Shown: positions 29,812 through 40,734, counted from the first letter of the stretch. The stretch is DNA of 64,000 nt from Auriscalpium vulgare (GCA_019915015.1 JAHBBC010000042.1:124001-188000), one strand, 5' to 3'. Notes: generated by a model from the sequence alone, not told the origin. Translations and numbers: made by a program.

Positions 29812-31229
29812 AATCCTCTCACAATGCGCGTTGAGCGCCGCATGAAAACAGACTGATTATCTGGTAGAAAAATCAATACATGTCGGACCGGTGGAACATT
29901 CTCGCTTGCGTGCCCAGGTGGACACCAAGACACGGTCATCAATGCCGATGAACTAGCGTGCCCGGCTGCACAGGAGGGACCCACGAGCTGCGAAAACATT
30001 GCGCGCATAGCGCGCACTGTCGCGCAGCCCGTTGCATCGGCCTGTGTGCAGGTCTGATGGGCCGCGTCTGTGCGCACCCTCGCTCTCTAGAAGCGGAGTG
30101 GGACACGGTGCTGGTGTTTTGGCACATGGGCGAGCTGGGTGTCGCTTAACCAGCTGCGCATTCTGTAGCTGTCATTCAGCGACGCAAAACAGAATAGGGC
30201 TTGCATGGCGCACCTCAGGCTGCCTGCGCTCTGCTTCCCGACGCGCCAAACTCCCGCGTATGCCAGCTTCCCAGTTGTACCGCTGGCCGCACACTTTGCT
30301 GTGACACCGGTCGCTGGCCAAAGATTCGACCGTCGGGCCAGGTTTGTCATGCGGCATTGTAGCGGAGGGCAGGGCGGAGTTCAGCGCTCGGTAGAGGAGC
30401 CGGGATGGTGAAAAACCAAGCAAATTCGTGGACTTTGCGGCGATGATGCTGCCTTCGAGGAGGCGTGCCCTGGTGCTCACTGTGAGCCAGCGAACGCGTC
30501 AATCACAGCCGAAACACGCACCAATCACCTAGCCCCAACGATCCCTTCCTTACTCAAGAACCGCACTGGCACACTCATTGTTCCCCATATTAGTCGTGCG
30601 CGAGAGCGAAGATTTGCGGTGTTCTGCCTCGGGAGGTCGCCAATGGAGGAGCCAGAGAACTCGGCGGTGCACAGGTGCGTGAGTTTGATGCGTTCGGCAC
30701 GCGGAAGAGCAGGATGCAGGTGGCCAATGCGGTAGAGCACAAGATTGGATAAGAGAAGGCGGGGTTGTCGACTCGATGATAGGGAAGCAAGTCGCCGATC
30801 TGCTTGGACAATTTGCTCGATGTATGTGGACGACCGCGATTGCGAGAGAATGATAAAATCGTGCCGGACAGGCTTGATCAGAAATGAGGGTGAACGAGTT
30901 GTGAACGAGTGCGGAGAGGTTCAAGTTGCGCTTGGAGGTCGACGACTCGTCGAGGCGCCGAGACACGGTTACGTCATCATTGACTCGCGTCTGTCCCGAC
31001 GCCATTTTGAATCCTGCTCTTGACCCGCTAACCAAGTCAGATACAGCTTGCCTTACATCCATCACCACAGTTCTGTATCTCTGCTTGACGAGTTGTCTAG
31101 ACAGTCTGCATTCTAGTTGCATCAATCCCGAACCGTCATTGAACATCGATCCGAGTCTTGCCAACCGAGCTCCTGAGTGCGTAATTCTTCCCTCGAAGCA
31201 TACACAGTTGTTGACCCTGCTTATCCAGA
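29812..31229. other. Intergenic, no recognised gene
   Basis: About 1.4 kb. A minus-strand open frame at 30550-31164 has no recognisable features and no strong splice pattern. The motif GCGTTGAGCGCCG occurs at about 29827. I see no RNA gene. Confidence 0.4.
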
Positions 31230-32273
31230 ATGCCTGCCATTCCTCTAGATGTACAACTCATGGTGATAACATTGGTGTACAGGGAGTCGCAGCACTCGAC
31301 CGTTGACTACCAGACCCTTCGCGCATGCGCTCTCGTCTGCAGAGCCTGGACGCAGCCCGCACAGCGCCTACTCTTCCGGCGCATACCCAACATATCCTAC
31401 GACAAGGCAACTCGCCTTCCCCATATCTACCGTCTGCTCCGCGCACTCCGCACCAGCCCGCACCTTGCTTCGTATGTGCGCTCCGTCAAACTGTTCATGG
31501 TCTTCGAATCCGATGCCCAAAAGGACAGCCCCTCTATTGCTCTCCTCAGTCTCTGCACGAATGTCCAGAGCGTCTTCTTATATAGCGGCCTCCGGCTCGG
31601 CTGGGGTGCGCTCGAGCGGCACCTACGCGCTTTCCCTGTTCACACCGTCGCACTCAAGATCGTAGGAGAGTCTTCGTTTCTGAAGAATATCGTTCCGCTG
31701 TGGCCTGACCTGCGTGTGCTGGAAGTCCACATGCACGACGAGCCCAACCGTGGCTTGATCTCCGTGCCCAGGACCGTGCGGTCGCTTTCGGTTTCTAGAG
31801 ACTGCTTGCGAGCAATCATTTGGTATAACCATATGCAGCTATCCGAGCTCACGTTACAGCCTCCACATTGGTCTAGCCACGATGCATGGCTGCCCCCGCT
31901 GCTCCTGTCCGGCGTGCTTCCGCAGCTGCGCTCGCTCACAATCGAGGGCGGCGTCCCACCGCAGGAGTTCCTGGATCAGCTCACCCAGCTTCAAAGCCTC
32001 GTGGTCCCCTCGTTGCCCGACAGGGATGTATCGCTGCCGCAGAGTATTCGCCACATCGGCTACCACCGCACTGTAGATGGTGGGGGTGGGAGCATACTGC
32101 AGATGGGCGACTTCCCGGGGAAATTACGGACGCTGGAAAATCTGCAGCTTGTCGCTGTGACGCCTCATGTGCCGGAGAAAGTGCGTACTGCGCTTGCCGA
32201 GACGTGCGGCGTCCGCGGCGTTGAGTTCATAGTCTGCGAATGCGGCGTCTTCCCCGTGCGTCTTTCGTCCTGA
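31230..32273 (+). CDS. F-box-like protein (copy A)
   Basis: A single exon of 347 residues. The start MPAIPLDVQLMVITLVYRES is well placed because the paralogs start the same motif at MQPIVPLDVQ. The F-box-like segment continues QTLRACALVCRAWTQPAQ and LLFRRIP. The remainder alternates Leu/Val-rich strands and helices, as in mushroom F-box/LRR-like proteins (LRSLTIEGGVPPQEFLDQLT, SLPQSIRHIGYH), and it ends CECGVFPVRLSS. F-box proteins usually recruit targets to SCF ubiquitin ligases; mushroom genomes carry large diverse families of this type with unknown targets. No defect seen. Confidence 0.75.
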   Translation: MPAIPLDVQLMVITLVYRESQHSTVDYQTLRACALVCRAWTQPAQRLLFRRIPNISYDKATRLPHIYRLLRALRTSPHLASYVRSVKLFMVFESDAQKDSPSIALLSLCTNVQSVFLYSGLRLGWGALERHLRAFPVHTVALKIVGESSFLKNIVPLWPDLRVLEVHMHDEPNRGLISVPRTVRSLSVSRDCLRAIIWYNHMQLSELTLQPPHWSSHDAWLPPLLLSGVLPQLRSLTIEGGVPPQEFLDQLTQLQSLVVPSLPDRDVSLPQSIRHIGYHRTVDGGGGSILQMGDFPGKLRTLENLQLVAVTPHVPEKVRTALAETCGVRGVEFIVCECGVFPVRLSS

Positions 32274-32989
32274 ATTTGTGACACCTCCTTATACTAAGCC
32301 GGCTCTTGATAGTGGACTCGAAATGTCGATTGGATATGACGATGGTCGACAACGTGGAGTGTCAGTGACAGCGATCCTTCCCCCGATACTCAAGTACCCG
32401 TGCGTAGCAAGACCATCCGGTTATTGCCACCAACTGATCTATCTCTCCCTAGGTTGCATCGGAGCCTTGTTCATCGGCAGGCATCAACATGACTTCGCTC
32501 AGCTCGGTTCGTTAATCGGCCCTCGGTCCCCCCGGTGATTTTGCTTCCTCCCGCTTTTTCCATCCCGACACTTTCCTGTGAAAACCATGTATTCTTTATG
32601 CTCACTGTGCTCGTGTTCCTGGCTCATCCCATCCTTCTACCTTCACTTCCACGGCGCTTCTGTCTGCAATTCTCAACTGTACCATTACTCGTTGCATAAA
32701 CCAGCCTCACTCCCGCTTTTCGTGCCGTCTTCCGTCGGCTCCTATCCTTTCCACGAGTGCGGCAGCAGTAAATGCTTATCTAATGACTGTTTGACTCTGA
32801 CTCGGCCAGAATGCAAGCCGACTCTTGCTCCGAGCCATTATGTGTCTGCGTTTGATATCTCCCAGTTCCTGGTCTCCACGCAAGTGTCTTGCGGAGTTCC
32901 GCCTCGTATCACACCCCCAAGATCTTAGGTGCGCAGTTCCTCGGTGTCAGTCCGACATAGCGAAGATGTAACGACTGGTTCTTTGCAGC
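32274..32989. other. Intergenic between F-box-like copies A and B
   Basis: No supported gene, RNA or repeat was seen. It includes the region where a start for copy B would be expected. Confidence 0.4.
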
Positions 32990-34096
32990 AGACCCGTCAT
33001 ACCTTACAACATTCAAGCCATCGTTGTCGATTGGGTCTACAGGGCATCGCAGCATTCTACTGTCGACTACGGGACACTCCGCGCATGTGCTCTCATCTGC
33101 AGAGCCTGGACACCTGTCACGCAGCGGCTGCTCTTCCGGCGCATCCGAGTCCACGACACCCGCGCCGCCGACCAAGATGAATGCCTCGACCAACTCCTCC
33201 GCACCTTCCGCGACAACCCGCGCCTCGCGGCATACGTGCACACCATCGAGGACATCACCCTGCAGCCCTCCAAGGACCAAAACGACGCAATTCTCGCTCT
33301 GCTCGAGCTCTGCGCACACACGGTGCAGAGCCTCTTCTTCGACGGCTGGCTCCTCCCCTCGACATGGGACGCCCAGCTCGAGCAGCGCCTGCGCGCACTC
33401 CCGCTGTCTCCCGTTTACTTGGATCTTTCCGGCGCAGTGTCCACCGTCGACCGCATGGCGCAAATCTGGCCGGGCGCGCGCTCGCTTCGCATCAGTGTGG
33501 GCCGTGACGAGGACGACTTCGCGAACTTCGACATCTACGACCCTATGGTCGCCGTCCCGATACAGCTCTCCGTGCCCGGTACGGTGCGGTCGCTGTCGGT
33601 CTACGCAGCTGACCCCCCGTGGATATTCGCACGGGATGCCGACCTCTCAGGGCTCCGCGAGCTGGAGGTCGACGAAAAGTCCGCAGGGCTGTATGCACAG
33701 CTGCGCGTGTCGGGCGTGCTCGCGCAGCTCCGCGTCCTGGATGTCAACGGGCACATCCCGACGCAGGAGGCCCTGGATCAGCTCGTGCAGCTCGAGAGCC
33801 TCGTGTTCAGCCTCCGGCCTCTGCAAGAGGTCTCGCTCCCACAGAGCCTGCGCGACCTGGCGTACCACCGCGCGGACGGTCGGCCGCGGCATAGGAGCTT
33901 GCTTGCCTGCATGCTGGCGGTGCTGCGAAGATCATCGAATTTGCAGCGCTTCACCGTGTCGCGCGATCTACCGCGCCGTATGCGTGTCTTGTTCGACGAG
34001 GTGTGCGGAGATCTTGGTATCGAGATCATAACGTACGAGCGGTGGAGGGGGGCCGCGGTTGGCGCTCAATTTTGTGTTTTTCCTGCGCTGGGCTGA
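32990..34096 (+). CDS. F-box-like protein (copy B), start codon not evident
   Basis: The frame reads RPVIPYNIQAIVVDWVYRAS from about 32990, then TLRACALICRAWTPVTQ, LLFRRIRVHDT, LDQLLRTFRDNPRLAAYVHT, LSVYAADPPWIFARDADLSG, VNGHIPTQEALDQLVQLESL and SLPQSLRDLAYHRADG, ending VFPALG at 34096. It matches copies A, C and D throughout. Paralogs begin with ATG just before (Q/A)(P/I)(V)P, but here the corresponding codons are AGC AGA CCC and the next in-frame upstream stop is TAA at 32969. Either an upstream exon supplies the start (TTTGCAG at 32982-32988 could be an acceptor) or the start has been lost. The rest is open and well conserved. Confidence 0.65.
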   Translation, partial: RPVIPYNIQAIVVDWVYRASQHSTVDYGTLRACALICRAWTPVTQRLLFRRIRVHDTRAADQDECLDQLLRTFRDNPRLAAYVHTIEDITLQPSKDQNDAILALLELCAHTVQSLFFDGWLLPSTWDAQLEQRLRALPLSPVYLDLSGAVSTVDRMAQIWPGARSLRISVGRDEDDFANFDIYDPMVAVPIQLSVPGTVRSLSVYAADPPWIFARDADLSGLRELEVDEKSAGLYAQLRVSGVLAQLRVLDVNGHIPTQEALDQLVQLESLVFSLRPLQEVSLPQSLRDLAYHRADGRPRHRSLLACMLAVLRRSSNLQRFTVSRDLPRRMRVLFDEVCGDLGIEIITYERWRGAAVGAQFCVFPALG

Positions 34097-34608
34097 CCGG
34101 ATCCTAGCGACCCGAAGACACCGATTGGATATGAAGGGACCTGGTGGAGGATAGTAATGTTCGCCTACCCGTGGACACCCGTCTCTGAGCGGCACACGGC
34201 GTGTCCTCACTGCGACCGCGCCGCGTCCAACTGTCGCAGTGCACCCACCCGCCATTGTGTGGGTGAAAGAGCTGCGTCACCGCTCAGTCTCCCGACGCCC
34301 GACGCACGCGGTGTTCGTCCTGGATGTCAAGCGCGCGGCAGACATGCTGAAGGATAGCACGGTTTTGAACGGTGAGCGCTCGTTTCACATTTCGAGTGGC
34401 GTGGTCAGCCGTAAGGCATGTTCGCCGGGAGCTAATAACATGAGCGGCCGTCGTCCGTACATGAGACGCAAGCCTAATATTACATCGGGCGCTATAAATT
34501 TGACTGCCGCTATGCTCGGCGTCGTAGCATGCTGTCCAGTCATGTATTAGCCGTGCATTATCGATGAGGACGAAGCATACCTTGCACATAGTACGACGAT
34601 TGGTTTCT
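34097..34608. other. Intergenic, no recognised gene
   Basis: Convergent spacer between F-box-like copy B and the minus-strand SH3-like gene. Nothing supported inside. Confidence 0.4.
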
Positions 34609-35609
34609 TCAGACCGCTGGCAACGACATTCGTCGTCTCAACGGAAAAAGGCGCCTCGACTCTGTGATGGACATTATGCTGTTTACAGACTTGATCCCGC
34701 TAGAATTGGACAATGATGACAGAAGGCTGTCGGAAGAGGGACACCGAGCCCGCGGTACTGGGCGGCCGCACCAGCAAGACGCTGTCAACCCATGAGGCCC
34801 TCGTGCAAAAAGGAAGGAGTGCAGCGACGTACGAGTTATTCCCGGTCCTTGCCCTTCCGCCTCGCGCTGCACGCACTGAGCGAACACCCAACCGATTTCG
34901 CCCTGACAGTCTCTGGCAACGAGCAGCCGCCCAATGTCATCGCGCGACGGTGCGAGCAGGTGCTCGTGTGCCGCGTGCAAAGGTGCGGGCAGGTCGGGAT
35001 GCCGCGCAATCGGCCCGGCGTCCTGGATGACGTCATAACGTGCACCGGAGACGAGGACGAGGAAGGGTAGGAGGCGGTGCTGATTTTCCTCGGGGGGAAT
35101 CCAGTCCCGTACTGCACGACAGCCATAGAGAGCTGGAATGTGGTGTTGCGGTGGGGGATTGGTGGACGAGGACGCAGTTGCTTCGACGCCCGTGGATGGT
35201 GCGCCTGGCAGCGGATCGGCACCGACCTGGGTCGTATTTGGCTCGGGCCAGAAAAACTTCCCCAGGACATCTTTCGTGCGCGCCTTGACCCTTTCCCAGT
35301 AGTCCAAGACGAGGCGGACTTCCTGGGTTCTGTCAGTCGGCGGTCAGCACGCGTCGTGCAGGCAGGAGGAATCACAGACACAGTGATACTAGAGGCCCCC
35401 ACCCAGCTCACGCGCGGGTCACCATCCCACGTCACGAGGAATTCCCACTCACCCTGTGTCTCGTTGACATTGCATGAGCACGACAACAAGAAGCATGCAA
35501 AGGTCGTGCGCACCGTGGCCAACGATTCCAACCTAGCATCTTTGATCGTCTCGATGCGAAGGCTCCCAATCCTACAGCAATCCACTCCAGCATAGCTCTC
35601 GAATTGCAT
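34609..35609 (-). CDS. Chromodomain-like + SH3-like + Ser motif protein (family copy 2)
   Basis: The start is taken at MQFES (35609), matching MQSQ of the copy at 51.9 kb; an upstream Met at 35696 is also in frame. The first exon holds IGSLRIETIKDARLESLAT; after an intron comes GEWEFLVTWDGDPR, and after another TQEVRLVLDYWERVKARTKD. The order I.DaRl / GEWEFLVTWDG / ..YW looks like a chromodomain (strand, aromatic cage W, C-terminal helix). The SH3-like domain follows: HIPALYGCRAVRDWIPPE, LPFLVLVSGARYDVIQDAG, RLLVARDCQGEIGWVFAQ. An insertion rich in Pro, His and Leu sits in its middle loop. The tail has SNSSGIKSVNSIMSI, a diverged form of the family motif, and ends SLPAV. There are no zinc fingers. 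Domain naming is by eye. Confidence 0.6.
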
Positions 35610-36253
35610 TTTGAGGTGATTCGCCAGCGAGTTGTGGGTAGATGTGGGTCCTAATATCGACCGCTGGCGTGATAGGCGCGAGTTCTCGGCGCCCACTGCA
35701 ATGCACTGCCTGCCATCGGCATCGCCTGCTGTCCGCCCCTGGGACAGATTTCCTTGCGCCTAGATGGTGCGTGGATGATCAAAAAGAGCCTGAAGTCATC
35801 GATGCCTCATACCTGGCTTGGGCGCGACTTGAGATGTCGGCCAGCATGAGGGTCCACGAGCACGGGAGGTGAGGAAGCTGACGACTCAATGGAAAGACTG
35901 CTTGTGGGATTCAAACGCGCAGAATAACAACGTTTTGAGAACGAATGTGAGGCTCAAGCAGCAAGAGCAAGCTTGGACGCTTGAGATCAGACCGTTGGTC
36001 GAATGGCAAACCGGCGCGGGTGCCGGAAGGCTGTCCGGCGCTGGCGGCGTTGGTGGCCGGACACCGGCGCCTCATCGACCGTCTCGGACGACAACTCGAC
36101 GACGACGACGGCTTCACTGACTTGGTATGTACACTCATCTGCATCACCGCTTTCAATGCTCATCTCATCTTCTTGTCTACCAGCTCCCGAAGCTCGAATC
36201 CTGCGCGCACCCCGTACCTTGAACCACCGATCTTCACTTCCTGCTTCTGCGAC

Positions 36254-37357
36254 ATGCAGCCCATCGTCCCACTCGACGTTCAACGCATCGTTATCGAGTG
36301 GGTGTACCGCTCGTCACAACACTGGGACGTCGATTATCAGACACTCTGTGCATGTGCGATCGTCTGCAGGGCCTGGGCACCCATCGCGCAGCGCATGCTC
36401 TTCCGACGTCTACCGACATTCGCACCTTTCTCCATGAGAGGTCACGTTCACCAGCTCATTCATTGTCTGCGCGCAAATCCACGCCTCGCATCATACGTAT
36501 GTTCTGTCCACATCAGCTTCCTCTTTTCGACTTCCGAGGAGCATTGGTCGCTCCTCCTGCTGGATCATTGCCCACAAGTCCGGTCTATAACCTTTGAGGA
36601 TGCCATCAGCAACTTATCCTGGACCACCGCCCTCGAAAATCGCTTGCGCGCACTTCCTATCAACCCTGTTTCCTTAGGAATCCTCGGAGATGCCAACAAC
36701 GTGATGCGTATCGCGCATCTCTGGCCAAGCGTGCAAGTGCTCTCACTTTATAGCTGGAACAATACCGGCGACATCAACGACGATGACTGGGATACGTACA
36801 CACCGGTACGAATCCCCGTTCCTCGCAGCGTACGGTTAATCTGGATCAGAACGGATTTCATCCCGTGGGTGCTGGTGCGAGAGCATGAGCTGCGCGATCT
36901 CGCATTCCAGTGCCCTGGATGGTCGGATCGCGCATGGGTGGCTTCTCTACTCGCGTCCGGCATACTACCCCACCTCCGGTCGGTGGACATCGAGGGAGAG
37001 ATCCCGCCGCCGGACGTCATGGCACAGCTCACGCAACTCCGAAGCCTCATTTTTACCGACGAATCCGACTGGGAAGTCGTTCTCCCGCAGAATCTGTGCC
37101 ACCTCGGGGTCCACTGCCGCTGGCGAACTGCGGCCCTCATGGACCAGCACCCAGAGCCGATGGGGCCCCTCATAGTGGCTGTGCGGGCAGCGCGGAATTT
37201 GCGTTTGCTGACCATGCTGTCGGATGCGCCGGATCGCGTGCGAGCGATGTTCGACGACGCGTGCCGTGACCGTGGTGTTGACCTCGCGTTCTACAAGGAT
37301 CCTGATAACTCCCCAGTGGGTCTCCTTTTCGTGCGCTTCCAGTACGGTACTGACTGA
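36254..37357 (+). CDS. F-box-like protein (copy C)
   Basis: The start is placed at MQPIVPLDVQRIVIEWVYRS (36254), although the frame is open upstream to 35981. Then QTLCACAIVCRAWAPIAQ, MLFRRLPTFAPFS, PRLASYVCSVHISFLFSTSE, LWPSVQVLSLYSWNNTGD, VDIEGEIPPPDVMAQLTQL and VLPQNLCHLGVHCR follow, ending LLFVRFQYGTD. About 367 residues, intact. Upstream, GHRRLIDRLGRQLDDDDGFT is followed by a good donor (GTATGTACAC) and by TACCAG then CTCCCGAAGCTCG, so a 5' exon belonging to this or a lost gene may exist. It is the duplicate partner of copy D. Confidence 0.75.
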   Translation: MQPIVPLDVQRIVIEWVYRSSQHWDVDYQTLCACAIVCRAWAPIAQRMLFRRLPTFAPFSMRGHVHQLIHCLRANPRLASYVCSVHISFLFSTSEEHWSLLLLDHCPQVRSITFEDAISNLSWTTALENRLRALPINPVSLGILGDANNVMRIAHLWPSVQVLSLYSWNNTGDINDDDWDTYTPVRIPVPRSVRLIWIRTDFIPWVLVREHELRDLAFQCPGWSDRAWVASLLASGILPHLRSVDIEGEIPPPDVMAQLTQLRSLIFTDESDWEVVLPQNLCHLGVHCRWRTAALMDQHPEPMGPLIVAVRAARNLRLLTMLSDAPDRVRAMFDDACRDRGVDLAFYKDPDNSPVGLLFVRFQYGTD

Positions 37358-37609
37358 GGTTTCATAGCGACCCGAAAATCTGGACTGGATATAACAGAAT
37401 TCGAGCGTCACGTACGGCTAGGTCAGTCGTCGATAATTTCTCGCGATTCTTCAGGATGATCTCAACATAGTACAGCAGGTTCGAAAACCGCCTCACCTCG
37501 GCTACACTTCATACCCTATCCATCATCACCTCGACAATCTCGCGCTCCGCATCTCTGTCGGCCCATTCACATCTTATTCTACAACCTTTAACGTGGACCA
37601 ATCCGTCAA

Positions 37610-38260
37610 CACGACGCCTCCACTGAAAGGCGCGTGCCCGTTTGTTCACCTTTTCATCTTGCCCGCGCGCCGGATACACTCTGGCTACCGCAGCCATATA
37701 TCTTCCGGGCACAGACATCAAACGTCATGTACTGCGCGCGGGCCGCCCGCACACCGTCGCGCAACGCGCGGGCGGCGTCCAGCCACGGTCCGTGGTCCGC
37801 ACGGCGGAAGTCTGCGACGCTCTCGGTTGGAACGTAGCGCATCAGCACCGCCTGCACGCCGAGCTCCTAGATCTGTGCGCTGTTTCTGAGCTCCATGGAC
37901 AGGCGGCCGGGCACTTTGTAGTTTGTACCCTGGGACGCCGAGCGCGGGCAGTTCGCGCTGCAGGAGCGTGAGGTCCGGCGGGAGGAGCTTGAGAATCATG
38001 CCCGTCCCGGGGATGGCGGGCTGCGCGCCGGAGGTGCGCGCGAAGGAGGGTTGAGCCCTGTGGCCAGGTTTTGCGACATGGCGGGGTGGGGTATGGCGAA
38101 GGTGCGGCCGGTGATGAGGAAGTGGAAGGTGACGGTGCGGTGCGGTGCGGTTGCAGAACGCGCTCAAGGTTTGCGGCACAAGCGCTTCGATGGGTTTCAG
38201 GGTGTTTGAGAACATGGTGGGTCAATCGAGGGTGCGAGGGAGGAATTGTTGGAGATGCAA
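37610..38260 (-). pseudogene. Unknown minus-strand gene, broken copy in duplication unit 1
   Basis: Reads in pieces: MSQNLATG, then in the next frame SFARTSGAQPAIPGTGM and LKLLPPDLTLLQRELPALGV, then LSMELRNSAQI, a stop, and ELGVQAVLMRYVPTESVADF to ARAQYMTFDVCARKIYG. The counterpart at 40.7-41.3 kb has MSQNLTAWRVPLTASARI, GAQPDVPGTDTIFKLLPP and LSMELRNGAELG. Shared order in both units shows that a protein once existed. The frame changes suggest decay, though unrecognised introns are possible. No function recognised. Confidence 0.45.
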
Positions 38261-38570
38261 CGGGTTTCAATATATCCACCTTGCTCCGCGCATGCGGCTG
38301 GATTTTTTGCGCGACCACAATGGGCATCGATTTGGCCTCAATTTGGCGTTAACTTCGCGACGCTGGGTTAATTACAGTGGGCGGAGAGTGCCTCAGATGC
38401 ACAGTCGCGTGTGCGGAGCACTGAGAGTAAATCTCAGAAAGACTCGCTGGGATGGAGGAGCTTGAACTTCGCTTGCATTGTGACGCTCGCAAGCGCTACA
38501 TCGCTAGTAAGTACTAAGAGATTCTCACTGTCTCCACGTCGGGTCGCGGACTGTGTATGTCCCGTCTCCA

Positions 38571-38770
38571 ACAGTTGTCCCACCGACTCTACACCTCGCT
38601 TCTTCCCTGCTCATGCAGTCCGCCATCCGCTGAATACCCTGACGATAGCTCACATTCCTGTTCAAGTCGTTTTATGCGTTCCATGAGCCACTGTTGATCA
38701 TCCTTCAACTGCTGCGTGTATATCTCGAGGGCTTTGACCAGGACAGCTGTACGACTCCTCAAGATGATGG
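38571..38770 (-). pseudogene. 3' fragment of coiled-coil gene (copied with unit 1)
   Basis: The minus strand reads AVLVKALEIYTQQLKDDQQW and LMERIKRLEQECELSSGYSA, nearly the same as the last exon of the gene at 41.63-42.67 kb. Nothing upstream of it matches the rest of that gene because unit 2 begins here, so it is a headless fragment made by the tandem duplication. Confidence 0.75.
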
Positions 38771-39385
38771 TAAACGACTCAGAGGTGGGTGTGGGTCCTG
38801 GTATCGACCGTTGGCGTGATAGGCGCGAGTTCTCGGCGCCCGCTGCATCGCACTGCTTGCCATCGGCAGCGCCTGCTGTCCGCCCCTGGGGCTGATTGCT
38901 TTGGGCCTGAATGGTGCGTGAATGATCAAAAAGAGCCTGAATTCATCGATGCCTCCTACCTGGGCAAGCGTATTGAGATGTCGGCAAGCGGTGTAGAACC
39001 TGAGCTTCCACGGGCCCGTGAGGAAAGTAAGGATCAAATGCAAGGCTACTCGCGGGCTTCAGACGCGCAAGATATCATTGTTTTGAGCAAGTTGAATTGT
39101 GAAGCGAGCTTGAGAGTTGGACGAAACGGCGCGGCGAGTGGCGGACTGTCCGGTGGCTCCGGTGGCTCCGGCGGCGTCGGCCGGGCACCGGAGCCTGGGC
39201 GACGACTACCGTCCGTGACGCGGTCAATTGAAGCTTGTATCCTGCCACACTCGACGACGACGACGACGGCTTCACTGACGTGGTATGTACACTCGTCTGG
39301 GCCGTATCACCTCTTTCAATCCTCATCCTCTTGTATACCAGATCCCGAAGCTCGTATCCTGCGCGCGCCCCGTACCTCGTGCGAC

Positions 39386-40477
39386 ATGCAGCCCATCGTC
39401 CCACTCGACGTTCAACTCGTCGTTATCGAGTGGGTGTACCGCTCGTCACAACACTCGCGCGTCGATTATCAGACACTCTGGGCATGTGCGATCGTCTGCA
39501 GGGCCTGGGCACCCATCGCGCAGCGCATGCTGTTCCGACGTCTACCCGCGTTCTCATCCTTCATGAAAGGTCGCATTCACCATCTCGTTCGTTCTCTGCG
39601 AGAAACTCCACGCCTTGCCTCATATGTATACTCTGTCCACATCAATATCCTCTCGTCGGCTTCCGAGGAGAATTGGTCGCTCCTCCTACTTGATCATTGC
39701 CCACAAGTGCGGTCTATCAACTTTTTGGGCACCGTCGACGACCTCTCCTGGAACACCGCCCTCGAAAATCGCCTGCGCGCACTCCCTCTCAACCCTGTTT
39801 CACTACAATTCTGCGGAGATGCCGACATCGTGGCGACCCGCGTCGTGCCTCTCTGGCCAAGCGTGCAAGTGCTCGCGATCTATAGCTGGAACGATGCCGG
39901 CGACATCAACGACGATATTTGGGGTGCAAACGCACCGGTACGAATCCCCGTTCCTCGCAGCGTACGGTCGCTCTCGATCATAACGGACTTCAGGCCGTGG
40001 GTGCTGGTACCGGCGGCAGGGCATGCGCTACGCGATCTCGCGTTCGAGTCGCCGGGATGGTCGAATCGCGCATGGGTGGCGTCTCTGCTCGCGTCCGGCA
40101 TGCTGCCCCAGCTCCGGTCGGTGAGCATCGAGGGGGAAATCCCGCCGCCGGACGTCATGGGACAGCTCACGCAACTCCGGAGCCTCATTTGTACCCTCCA
40201 GTCCAAGCAGGAAGTTGTGCTCCCGCAAGGTTTGTGCCACCTCGGGTACCACCGCTGGCCAGGGCCACCTCACAGGGAACTGGGGCACCTCACAGCGGCT
40301 GTGCGGGCATCGCAGAATCTGCGGTTGCTGACCATGTTGTTGGTTACGCCGCAATCTGTGCGAACGATGTTCGACGACGCGTGCCGTGAACTTGGCATCG
40401 AGCTCGTATTCTACCAGAATCATACACACTACCCAGTGGGTCCCTCTTTCGTGCGCTTCCTGTGCAGTACTGACTAA
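39386..40477 (+). CDS. F-box-like protein (copy D)
   Basis: Starts MQPIVPLDVQLVVIEWVYRS and follows copy C closely: QTLWACAIVCRAWAPIAQ, MLFRRLPAFSSFM, PRLASYVYSVHINILSSASE, VSIEGEIPPPDVMGQLTQL, VLPQGLCHLGYHRW, ending SFVRFLCSTD. About 363 residues, intact. The open frame extends upstream to 38789 across the leader that unit 1 also has, but the conserved start argues for 39386. Differences from copy C are spread over the gene and leave the F-box-like segment almost unchanged. Confidence 0.75.
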   Translation: MQPIVPLDVQLVVIEWVYRSSQHSRVDYQTLWACAIVCRAWAPIAQRMLFRRLPAFSSFMKGRIHHLVRSLRETPRLASYVYSVHINILSSASEENWSLLLLDHCPQVRSINFLGTVDDLSWNTALENRLRALPLNPVSLQFCGDADIVATRVVPLWPSVQVLAIYSWNDAGDINDDIWGANAPVRIPVPRSVRSLSIITDFRPWVLVPAAGHALRDLAFESPGWSNRAWVASLLASGMLPQLRSVSIEGEIPPPDVMGQLTQLRSLICTLQSKQEVVLPQGLCHLGYHRWPGPPHRELGHLTAAVRASQNLRLLTMLLVTPQSVRTMFDDACRELGIELVFYQNHTHYPVGPSFVRFLCSTD

Positions 40478-40734
40478 GGTTTCGTAGCGATTCGAAAATG
40501 TTGACTGGATATGACCCAGTTCAAGCTGACCGACGAATGGTCAAGCGCAGCTAGGTTGGCCATTGAAAATCTCTCGCGGATTTCAACGGTCATCTCAACG
40601 CAGTACAGGAGTCCCCAACGCCGCGTTGCCCACGCTTCATGCCTCCACATCATCATGGCGACAATTTTGCTCACACCGCATCCTTGTTGGCCCTATATGT
40701 TGGCCCATCCGCACCATATTGCACTATCTTCAAC

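Larger units (their letters stand above)
35641..38780. repeat. Tandem segmental duplication, unit 1
   Basis: About 3.1 kb, matched along its length by 38786-41840: leader (GTGGGTCCT..TATCGACCG), F-box-like gene, broken minus-strand gene and a 3' coiled-coil exon occur in the same order. Identity looks high (roughly 80-90% by eye) with small insertions. Confidence 0.85.

Noticed and set aside
30550..31164. 204-codon minus-strand open frame as a gene
   Set aside because: No domain, unusual composition, no supporting splice sites or paralog.
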